Translations under genes and position numbers: made by a program | Shown here: positions 57,685 through 64,000 of the stretch, piece by piece | Layout: every line of letters begins with the position of its first letter | Position numbering within the stretch: position 1 is the stretch's first letter | Source: Streptomyces sp. A0642 | GTDB lineage: Bacteria; Actinomycetota; Actinomycetes; Streptomycetales; Streptomycetaceae | Reading direction: 5' to 3' | NCBI RefSeq assembly: GCF_004795105.1 | Contig: NZ_SSBL01000009.1 | Coordinates: 1 to 64,000 of the forward strand | DNA length: 64,000 nt | Notes under the pieces: model-generated | Told to the model about the DNA's origin: nothing | The model's input: only the letters and a program-made list of their open reading frames with translations | Databases searched by the model: none

Positions 57685-59523
57685 ATGTCCCAGGACAGCC
57701 CTGCCCAGATTCAGGCCGGAGAGGCCGGTGCGGCCGACGACGAGGGGTACGACTACGACGTCCTGATCGTCGGTTCGGGCTTCGGCGGTGCGGTCTCGGC
57801 GCTGCGGCTCACGGAGAAGGGATACCGGGTCGGCGTCCTGGAGGCGGGCCGCCGCTTCACCCCCGCCACGCTCCCCAAGAACTCCTGGGACCTGAAGAAC
57901 TACCTCTGGGCCCCCGCCCTCGGCCTCTTCGGCATCCAGCGCGTGCACCTGCTCGGCAAGGTGATGGTGCTGGCCGGGGCCGGCGTCGGCGGCGGATCGC
58001 TGAACTACGCCAACACGCTGTACGTGCCCCCGGCGCCGTTCTTCGAGGACCGGCAGTGGGCGCACATCACCGACTGGCAGGACGAACTCGCCCCGTACTA
58101 CGAGCAGGCGAAGCGGATGCTCGGGGTCAGGCTCAACCCGACCATGACCCCCTCCGACGTCCACCTGAAGGCGACCGCCGAGGTCATGGGCGTCGGCGAC
58201 ACCTTCCATCTCGCCCCCGTCGGCGTGTTCTTCGGCGACGGCGAGGACGCCGACGGCACGGCCACGGCGAAGCCCGGGGGCACCGTCGCCGACCCGTACT
58301 TCGGCGGCGCCGGCCCGGCCCGCAAGGCCTGCACCGAGTGCGGCGAGTGCATGACCGGCTGCCGGCACGGTGCGAAGAACACCCTCAACGAGAACTACCT
58401 CCACCTCGCGGAGAAGGCGGGAGCGGTCATCCACCCGATGACGTCCGTCGTCGCGATCACGGTCGACCCACAGGGCGGTCACCGCGTCTCCACCGTGCCG
58501 ACCGACCGGCGGAAGAAGGCGAAGCCCACCGTGCTGCGCGCACGCGAGGTGGTCGTGGCGGCGGGCACGTACGGCACCCAGACCCTGCTGCACACCATGA
58601 AGGACCAGGGACTGCTGCCCCGGCTCTCGGCCCGCCTCGGCGAGCTGACCCGGACCAACTCCGAAGGTCTCGTCGGCGCCCAGACCTCCGAGCGCCGCTA
58701 CCGCAAGAAGCACGGCACCGACCCCGACTTCACCCGGGGCGTCGCCATCACCTCCTCGATCCACCCCGACGCGAACACCCACATCGAACCGGTCCGCTAC
58801 GGCAGGGGCTCGAACGCGATGGGCAGCCTCACCATCCTTCAGGTCCCCTACAGCGCGCACCGGGTGCTGGGCTGGGTCGGCGGCATGGTCAGGCACCCCG
58901 CGCTCGCCGTGCGGTCGCTCTCCAACCGGCGCTGGTCGGAGCGGACCATCATCGGGCTCGTCATGCAGTCGCTGGACAACTCCCTGACCGCCTACCGCAA
59001 ACCGCGTGGCGTCGGGAAGGGCCTGCTCACCGCCCGCCAGGGCCACGGCGCGCCCAACCCCACGCAGATCGCCGAGGCCACGCAGAGCGCGTCGCTGCTC
59101 GCCGCCGAGATCAACGGCTTCGCGGGTTCCAACATCGGCGAACTGCTGGGCACCCCGCTCACCGCGCACTTCCTCGGCGGCTGCCCGATCGGCGCGAGCG
59201 CCGAGGAGGGGGTCATCGACCCGTACCACCGGCTGTTCGGCTACCCGGGCATCTCGGTCGTCGACGGTTCCGCGGTCTCCGCCAACCTCGGCGTCAACCC
59301 TTCGCTGACGATCACTGCGCAGGCGGAGCGGGCCATGTCCTTCTGGCCCAACAAGGGTGAGCAGGACCCGCGCCCGGCCCAGGGTGAGGAGTACCGGCGG
59401 CTGGCGGCGGTCGAGCCGCAGGCGCCCGCCGTCCCGAAGGAGGCGTTCGGCGCCCTGAGGCTGCCGTTCCTGGGGATGCCGGCGGTGCCGCCGAAGGCGG
59501 AGAAGGCCGAAGCGGTGGAGTAG
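57685..59523 (+). CDS. GMC-type FAD oxidoreductase with Cys cluster
   Basis: A 612-residue flavoenzyme. ADP-binding motif DVLIVGSGFGGAVSALRL near residue 25, FAD-covering segment GAGVGGGSLNYAN, and the C-terminal GMC signature FLGGCPIG ... DGSAVSANLGVNPSLTITAQAERAM. It resembles the cholesterol-oxidase-like branch. A Cys cluster CTECGECMTGC (C216, C219, C222, C226) has the C-x2-C-x2-C-x3-C spacing of ferredoxin-type iron-sulfur sites, so it may pass electrons through a cluster to a partner. Substrate unknown. It follows the aldehyde dehydrogenase by 41 bp, which suggests an alcohol-aldehyde-acid sequence (inference). Confidence 0.9.
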   Translation: MSQDSPAQIQAGEAGAADDEGYDYDVLIVGSGFGGAVSALRLTEKGYRVGVLEAGRRFTPATLPKNSWDLKNYLWAPALGLFGIQRVHLLGKVMVLAGAGVGGGSLNYANTLYVPPAPFFEDRQWAHITDWQDELAPYYEQAKRMLGVRLNPTMTPSDVHLKATAEVMGVGDTFHLAPVGVFFGDGEDADGTATAKPGGTVADPYFGGAGPARKACTECGECMTGCRHGAKNTLNENYLHLAEKAGAVIHPMTSVVAITVDPQGGHRVSTVPTDRRKKAKPTVLRAREVVVAAGTYGTQTLLHTMKDQGLLPRLSARLGELTRTNSEGLVGAQTSERRYRKKHGTDPDFTRGVAITSSIHPDANTHIEPVRYGRGSNAMGSLTILQVPYSAHRVLGWVGGMVRHPALAVRSLSNRRWSERTIIGLVMQSLDNSLTAYRKPRGVGKGLLTARQGHGAPNPTQIAEATQSASLLAAEINGFAGSNIGELLGTPLTAHFLGGCPIGASAEEGVIDPYHRLFGYPGISVVDGSAVSANLGVNPSLTITAQAERAMSFWPNKGEQDPRPAQGEEYRRLAAVEPQAPAVPKEAFGALRLPFLGMPAVPPKAEKAEAVE

Positions 59524-59557
59524 GGCGGAGCGGGGGCGCCGAAGGCGGGCAGCAGAA

Positions 59558-59587
59558 GGGGCTGCACCCCCCTCCGAGTGCAGCCCC
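59558..59587 (+). terminator. Terminator after the GMC oxidoreductase
   Basis: GGGGCTGCAC (59558-59567) pairs perfectly with GTGCAGCCCC (59578-59587) around a 10-nt loop. Confidence 0.8.
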
Positions 59588-59690
59588 TCACGCTCTACCG
59601 GTGAAGCCGCGTGACGGATGTGACCGGTGGTTCCGCATGCATGACCTGCAAGGCGGTCCGATGGTTGTCCCCGGACTGACATATTCCTTA

Positions 59691-59706
59691 TGTGACGCCG
59701 ATCACG
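59691..59706. promoter_or_regulatory. Crp-like site upstream of the surface-protein gene
   Basis: TGTGACGCCGATCACG matches the CRP core TGTGA-N6-TCACA at 9 of 10 fixed positions and nearly fits the Streptomyces Crp motif GTG-N6-GNCAC (one mismatch). The 59588-59843 spacer otherwise shows only the presumed promoter. Confidence 0.4.
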
Positions 59707-59843
59707 TCCGGCTCGACGCTTCCGTCTCCGGCGTGCCCAATCCGTGACCTGGACCCGCGCAACTCTTCGCACCGTCCCTGGGTCGAACTCGTATCGCTGC
59801 CCCGGCAGCCGCACAGTTCCCACCGACCCCAGAAGGTCCCGCG

Positions 59844-61682
59844 ATGAGAAGCACGCCTCCGAGAGCCGTTCCGCGCCGCGCCGCGGGCGCTCTCGCCGCC
59901 GCCGGCCTGCTGGCGGCCGGACCGCTCGCCCTGAGCGCCCCGGCTCGCGCCGCCGGGCCGGTCATGGGCTTCGGCGGCCCCGCCGTGACCGCCCTGCGCC
60001 CCTACCCGGCGAGCGGCGGCCCGCAGCGGACCTCCGTCGCGATCACCGTCGACAACCCCTCGCGGGACGAGGAGAGCGGCCGCTTCGAGGGCGCGTACAC
60101 CGTGACCTTCGACCTCAGCGGGATCGCGGGCGTCGCCGACGCGGCGTTCAGCGCGGAGGGCGGGACCAGGAGCGGCCCGGGAGCCGGCGGGGACGACGAC
60201 GCGGAGAGCGGCACACGGGGCGGCGCGGACTGTGAGATCACCGGCGCGACCGGCGTCTGCCACGGCTCGGGCCTCTCGCCCGGTACGAACCCGCTGCCCG
60301 CCCTCCGCGTCAGCGCCGCCGAGGGCAGCGAGGACGGGGCCTCCGGCGCCATCAGGGTCACCGGCGCCTCGGACGGAGCGTCCTTCACCCCGTTCACCAC
60401 CCGGATCCAGGTCGGCGGCCCCGACCTGGTCATGGAGCGGGCCCCGCTGAAGCAGGAACTCAGACCCGGCATGACCCAGCCGTTCTCCCTCGCCTTCGCC
60501 AACCATGGCACCCGCGCGGCCGACGGCGTCGTGCTCACGCTCAGGTACACGCGCGGCATCGAGTTCACCGAGCGGTACGCGAACTGTGTGTACAGCGAGG
60601 ACGACGCCGGCCGGGGCGTCCCCGTGTGGACCACCGCGCGCTGCTCGGTCGAGGGCGAGTACGAGGCGGGCGCCGCCTACGAGCTGGCCGAACCCCTGAT
60701 CCTCAGGGCCACGCAGCGCGCCTACCGGGACACCCTGGTCTACCGCATCGACGAGGCCGGCCCTGCGGAGCACGGCGCCGAGGGGACCGGTGCGCGGTCC
60801 GCCCCGGGCGCCCGGGGCCGCATCCTCACGCTCAAGGAGGCCCCCGCCGCCCGCTCCGCCAGGGACACCCCCGCCATGCGCTCCGCCGATCTCGACCCCG
60901 GGGACAACCAGCAGGAGGCCGATTTCCGCACCGCGAACACCGCCGACTTCGTGGCGTACGGGGACGAGGCGGCCGGGCGGCCCGGCAGCACGGTCGGCGT
61001 CGGCATCGGTTTCCGCAACGAGGGGCCGGCGTGGATCGGCGGCCTCCGCTCGGGCGAACCGGTCGCCACGGTCGACTTCACCGTCCCCGAGGGCGCCTCG
61101 GTCACCGCATGGCCAGGCGCCTGCCGGGGCGTGACCGCCGACGGGCGGGACCGCGAGCGGCAGGCCGGCGCTCCGCGCTATGTGTGCGACACGGCCACGG
61201 CCGTCCGCGAGGACGCCGACTTCGCGCTGCGCTTCGACCTGAGGATCGACCAGGCCGTCACCGGGGCCTCCGGGACGGTCGAGGTGCGGAACGCGCGGCA
61301 GCGGGGCCGGTTGCTGCCGTTCGACCCGGACCGGGCGAACAACACGGCCGCCCTCGTCCTGAACGCGGCCGGCACCGGATCATCGGGCGGTCCGGGGGAT
61401 ACCGACGGCACCGGTGACACCGACGGCACCGATAGCACGGGCGGCACGGGAAGCGCCACGTCCGGTTCCGCCGGAGGTTCGTCCACCACCGCGTCCCCCA
61501 CCGGCGGCTCCCCGGCCTCCGGCTCCACGGGGTCCGCCGGCGCGACCGCCCGGGCATCCGGGACCGGCGGGGTTCTCGCCTCGACCGGGACCGGCGCCCT
61601 GCCGGCCGCGGGCGCGGCGGCGGTGGCACTGCTCGCGGGGGCCGTGCTCCGCGCGACCGCGAGACGGCGGGCCGCCCGCTGA
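59844..61682 (+). CDS. Cell-wall-anchored surface protein with LAxTG sorting signal
   Basis: A 612-residue exported protein. Signal peptide (about 1-37, cleavage near ARA), a large beta-rich extracellular region with DUF11/CARDB-like blocks (FSLAFANHGTRAADGVVLTLRYT; VGVGIGFRNEGPAWIGGLRSG), a Gly/Ser/Thr-rich spacer (about 510-575), then LASTG, a hydrophobic helix (ALPAAGAAAVALLAGAVL) and RATARRRAAR. LAxTG followed by a helix and basic tail is the class E sortase signal used in Streptomyces. It is probably linked to peptidoglycan. ATG with AGAAGG upstream. Function of the ectodomain unknown. Confidence 0.88.
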   Translation: MRSTPPRAVPRRAAGALAAAGLLAAGPLALSAPARAAGPVMGFGGPAVTALRPYPASGGPQRTSVAITVDNPSRDEESGRFEGAYTVTFDLSGIAGVADAAFSAEGGTRSGPGAGGDDDAESGTRGGADCEITGATGVCHGSGLSPGTNPLPALRVSAAEGSEDGASGAIRVTGASDGASFTPFTTRIQVGGPDLVMERAPLKQELRPGMTQPFSLAFANHGTRAADGVVLTLRYTRGIEFTERYANCVYSEDDAGRGVPVWTTARCSVEGEYEAGAAYELAEPLILRATQRAYRDTLVYRIDEAGPAEHGAEGTGARSAPGARGRILTLKEAPAARSARDTPAMRSADLDPGDNQQEADFRTANTADFVAYGDEAAGRPGSTVGVGIGFRNEGPAWIGGLRSGEPVATVDFTVPEGASVTAWPGACRGVTADGRDRERQAGAPRYVCDTATAVREDADFALRFDLRIDQAVTGASGTVEVRNARQRGRLLPFDPDRANNTAALVLNAAGTGSSGGPGDTDGTGDTDGTDSTGGTGSATSGSAGGSSTTASPTGGSPASGSTGSAGATARASGTGGVLASTGTGALPAAGAAAVALLAGAVLRATARRRAAR

Positions 61683-61741
61683 GGGCCGCCCCGCTCCGGG
61701 CGACGGAGCGCACGGCCGGACAGCCCCTCGGGCACAGGAAC

Positions 61742-61788
61742 GTCCAAGGGCCCGCGGACCGGTTCTTCCGGTCCGCGGGCCCTTGGAC
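61742..61788. terminator. Perfect 21-bp stem terminator
   Basis: 61742-61762 and 61768-61788 are perfect inverted repeats (arm GTCCAAGGGCCCGCGGACCGG) with the 5-nt loop TTCTT. It ends the surface-protein transcript and probably also the chorismate mutase transcript from the other side. The remainder of 61683-62077 shows no gene that I can support. Confidence 0.9.
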
Positions 61789-62077
61789 ACGGCAGGCTCC
61801 AGGCGTCCCCGAAGCCTGCCGTGAGTGACCGGGCTGCTGTCCCCTGCCGACCGGTCACGCACGCCGGTGCGCGGTCCCACGGCGTACACGCGGTACGCCA
61901 CACGCTCCGGCGGAGCCACGCGTGGTTTCTTACCGAAGCCGCCCCTGGATGGCACGGACACCGGGACCAACGAAGCCGTGCGGGGCCCGGTCACGCGCCG
62001 TACGGGTGAGAGTCCACCCGAACTGGGATACGCCCGTACAGCCCTGCCGCCCCTTGCGGCACCCGGCCTGCGGCGCG

Positions 62078-62386
62078 TCACACGCGGCCGCGGCACAGCT
62101 CCAGCAGGGTCATCGCGAGGGAGGTGCCGGGCTTGCCCAGGGCGTCCCGGTACTGGCCGAGGATCTCCATCTCGCGGGAGAGGTTGACCCGGCGTCCCCC
62201 GGAAGTGATCCGGGCCTCCTGGATGACGGTGGAGACGGCCATCCGTTCCTGGACGAGGCCGATGATCCGGTCGTCGAGTGCGTCGATGCGCGTCCGCGCG
62301 TCCGCGATCAGGGACGCGGCCTCGTCGGTGTGCGCGCCGGTCACCTCGGCGGCGGTCCTGGCGGTGGTGGTGGCGGTACTGCTCAT
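62078..62386 (-). CDS. Chorismate mutase (AroQ type)
   Basis: Converts chorismate to prephenate, the branch point to phenylalanine and tyrosine. The 102-residue all-helical protein has an R in DARTRIDALDDRIIGLVQERMAVS and the ITSGGRRVNLSREMEILGQYRDALG segment, with the Arg, Glu and Lys/Arg pattern of AroQ mutases. It is cytosolic, with no signal peptide. ATG with GGGAG six bases upstream. Upstream on the same strand are a terminator hairpin and a Phe/Tyr-containing leader ORF, so expression is probably set by attenuation. Confidence 0.9.
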   Translation of the reverse strand: MSSTATTTARTAAEVTGAHTDEAASLIADARTRIDALDDRIIGLVQERMAVSTVIQEARITSGGRRVNLSREMEILGQYRDALGKPGTSLAMTLLELCRGRV

Positions 62387-62443
62387 GACGGTCTCCCGGT
62401 GGAGTGGGGCTCCCCGGGGCCCGACCGGCCCGAAACGCCAGAA

Positions 62444-62469
62444 CGCCCCGGGCCTGTCGGCCCGGGGCG
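62444..62469 (-). terminator. Attenuator terminator before chorismate mutase
   Basis: CGCCCCGGGCC and GGCCCGGGGCG (11-bp perfect stem, 4-nt loop), followed on the minus strand by TTCTGGCGTTTCG. It lies between the leader ORF stop (62494) and the chorismate mutase start (62386). TGCTTG (62480-62485) and CAAGCA (62495-62500), at the leader stop, can form a competing smaller hairpin. Confidence 0.72.
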
Positions 62470-62493
62470 CCTGGAACGTTGCTTGTCAGTTGC

Positions 62494-62565
62494 TCAAGCA
62501 GCACGACCATGGCAGCCGGCGGGCCGGGTGCCATAGGTAAAGACGAAGGTCGTGTGCTGACGCAT
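62494..62565 (-). CDS. Phe/Tyr leader peptide of the chorismate mutase attenuator
   Basis: A 23-residue ORF, MRQHTTFVFTYGTRPAGCHG then RAA, with Phe, Phe and Tyr at positions 7, 9 and 11. Two of the three are the rare codons TTT and TAT in this high-GC genome. It ends 107 bases before the chorismate mutase ATG, with a terminator hairpin in between: the classical leader-attenuator layout, matched to the pathway's end products. There is no Shine-Dalgarno; CATACT lies six bases before the ATG, so the leader mRNA is probably leaderless. Confidence 0.7.
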   Translation of the reverse strand: MRQHTTFVFTYGTRPAGCHGRAA

Positions 62566-62571
62566 GGGGAC

Positions 62572-62577
62572 AGTATG
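62572..62577 (-). promoter_or_regulatory. Probable -10 of the leaderless aro leader transcript
   Basis: CATACT on the minus strand (62577-62572), six bases before the leader ATG at 62565. The overlapping TACTGT is an alternative. No -35 is called. Confidence 0.45.
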
Positions 62578-62709
62578 GACCCGGCGCGGACCTGGCCGGC
62601 GCCCGGCCCGGATCGTGAGACGGCGGTGGCACCCGGCGCCGTGCGGGCCGTGCCACGAGGCGTGGGTCACGGCGTTCCCCGCGCGACGAGGGCTACTCCC
62701 GCGCGCCGG

Positions 62710-62715
62710 TAGAAT
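62710..62715 (+). promoter_or_regulatory. Probable -10 of the guaA promoter
   Basis: TAGAAT, 43 bases upstream of the guaA GTG and AT-rich against its surroundings. No recognisable -35 at the usual distance. Confidence 0.45.
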
Positions 62716-62757
62716 TGGGAGGACCGACCCCCTCTCCACCGCCGGAAGGCCGCTCCC

Positions 62758-64000
62758 GTGCCAGCAGCACCCCCCGCCGCCCCCGACATCACCACCGACG
62801 TGGTCCTCGTTGTCGACTTCGGCGCGCAGTACGCCCAGCTCATCGCCCGACGCGTCCGTGAGGCCCGGGTCTACAGCGAGATCGTGCCGTCCACGATGCC
62901 GGTGGCCGAGATGCTGGCCAAGAACCCGCGGGCGATCATCCTGTCCGGCGGTCCTTCCTCGGTGTACGCCGAGGGCGCGCCCTCGCTCGACCGCGCGCTG
63001 TTCGAGGCAGGGGTCCCCGTCTTCGGCATGTGCTACGGCTTCCAGCTGATGGCCACCACGCTCGGCGGCACCGTCGACGACAACGGTGCCCGGGAGTACG
63101 GCCGGACGGGGCTCACCGTCTCCAAGACCGGCTCCACCCTCTTCGAGGGCACCCCGGCCGAGCAGCCGGTGTGGATGTCGCACGGCGACGCGTGCTCCGC
63201 CGCCCCCGAGGGCTTCACCGTCACCGCCTCCACGGACGTGGTGCCGGTCGCCGCCTTCGAGAACGACGAGAAGAAGCTCTACGGCGTCCAGTACCACCCG
63301 GAGGTCATGCACTCCACGTACGGCCAGCAGGTCCTGGAGCACTTCCTCTACCGCGGTGCGGGCATCGAGCCGAACTGGACGACGACCAACGTCGTCGAGG
63401 AGCAGATCGCCCTCATCCGCGAGCAGGTCGGCGACAAGCGCGCCATCTGCGGCCTGTCCGGCGGGGTGGACTCGGCCGTCGCCGCCGCCCTCGTGCAGAA
63501 GGCCATCGGTTCGCAGCTGACCTGCGTGTACGTCGACCACGGCCTGATGCGCAAGGGAGAGACCGAGCAGGTCGAGAAGGACTTCGTCGCCGCCACCGGG
63601 GCGAAGCTGAAGGTGGTCGACGCGGAGAAGCGCTTCCTCGACGCCCTGGCCGGCGTGTCCGACCCGGAGCAGAAGCGGAAGATCATCGGCCGCGAGTTCA
63701 TCCGCGTCTTCGAGCAGGCGCAGCTGGAGATCCTCCAGGAGGACGGCCCCGAGGTCGCCTTCCTGGTGCAGGGCACCCTCTACCCGGACGTCGTCGAGTC
63801 CGGCGGCGGCACCGGCACCGCCAACATCAAGTCCCACCACAACGTGGGCGGCCTCCCCGACGACATCGAGTTCCAGCTCGTCGAGCCGCTGCGCCAGCTG
63901 TTCAAGGACGAGGTCCGGATGGTCGGCCAGGAACTCGGCCTGCCCGAGGAGATCGTCCAGCGCCAGCCCTTCCCCGGCCCCGGCCTCGGCATCCGGATCG
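62758..64000 (+). CDS. guaA: GMP synthase (glutamine-hydrolysing), 5' part
   Basis: Aminates XMP to GMP using glutamine and ATP. About 414 codons are inside the window; the C-terminal end runs off the edge. The class I glutaminase domain comes first (LVVDFGAQYAQLIARRVRE; ILSGGPSSVYAEGAP; nucleophile in FGMCYGFQ; GVQYHPEV), then the PP-loop ATPase domain (GLSGGVDSAVAAALV near residue 236) and the start of the dimerisation domain (QRQPFPGPGLGIRI). GTG start with GGAAGG upstream. Divergent from the chorismate mutase leader. Confidence 0.97.
   Translation, partial: MPAAPPAAPDITTDVVLVVDFGAQYAQLIARRVREARVYSEIVPSTMPVAEMLAKNPRAIILSGGPSSVYAEGAPSLDRALFEAGVPVFGMCYGFQLMATTLGGTVDDNGAREYGRTGLTVSKTGSTLFEGTPAEQPVWMSHGDACSAAPEGFTVTASTDVVPVAAFENDEKKLYGVQYHPEVMHSTYGQQVLEHFLYRGAGIEPNWTTTNVVEEQIALIREQVGDKRAICGLSGGVDSAVAAALVQKAIGSQLTCVYVDHGLMRKGETEQVEKDFVAATGAKLKVVDAEKRFLDALAGVSDPEQKRKIIGREFIRVFEQAQLEILQEDGPEVAFLVQGTLYPDVVESGGGTGTANIKSHHNVGGLPDDIEFQLVEPLRQLFKDEVRMVGQELGLPEEIVQRQPFPGPGLGIRI

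Noticed and set aside
61800..62077. Possible structured RNA or riboswitch after the chorismate mutase gene
   Set aside because: Some short pairings are possible (for example around 62005-62040), but no known riboswitch core is recognisable and it lies downstream, not upstream, of the gene.

Overview
The window is about 72% G+C. It carries GTG starts, several starts with no ribosome binding site, and a conserved gene order (coaA, glmS, acpS, nnr, alr, tsaE-tsaB-rimI-tsaD, groES-groEL1, wbl-bldM-sigma-guaB-guaB3, glpD, Ser/Thr kinases, guaA). This is chromosomal core DNA of a Streptomyces or very close relative. I see no tRNA, rRNA, insertion sequence, prophage, CRISPR array or biosynthetic cluster.

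Layout. 1-9000: DUF389 gene and coaA, then a probable accessory block on the minus strand (argG with an ArgR-type promoter, an ECF41 sigma factor with two AhpD/CMD-like genes, an Lrp-type regulator) and a divergent MFS exporter. 9000-20300: core genes for amino sugar, D-alanine, ACP and NAD(P)HX repair and for tRNA t6A modification, interrupted by a small ORF behind an iron-box-like site and by a degenerate L,D-transpeptidase. 20400-26900: an ECF42 sigma factor with its DGPF partner, small membrane proteins, a THUMP-like methyltransferase, a polysaccharide deacetylase and the stub of a second one. 27000-29300: groES-groEL1 under two CIRCE operators, followed by a repeat-rich spacer. 29800-39400: a carbohydrate uptake operon with its own regulator and a divergent secreted beta-helix protein, then SDR, MOSC and LysR genes. 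39500-44800: development and purine core (WhiB-like gene, bldM, SigD/ShbA-like sigma, guaB, guaB3). 44800-59500: a membrane protein, a nucleotide-sugar dehydrogenase without its catalytic cysteine, glpD, a kinase / pseudokinase / kinase cluster, succinate-semialdehyde dehydrogenase and a GMC oxidoreductase. 59800-64000: a sortase-type surface protein, chorismate mutase behind a Phe/Tyr attenuator, and the 5' part of guaA.

How it works together. Two ECF sigma modules can be matched to their promoters by eye: ECF41 has two promoters with identical architecture, and ECF42 has one before its DGPF gene. The sugar ABC operon, its regulator and the beta-helix protein share a TGATCGAA operator and look like one polysaccharide-use regulon; its ATPase must be encoded elsewhere. 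The most striking signal is a probable leaderless 23-codon leader peptide with clustered Phe/Tyr codons and a terminator hairpin ahead of chorismate mutase, which suggests transcription attenuation of aromatic amino acid synthesis. Promoter, operator and terminator calls are by eye from consensus matches and have not been tested.
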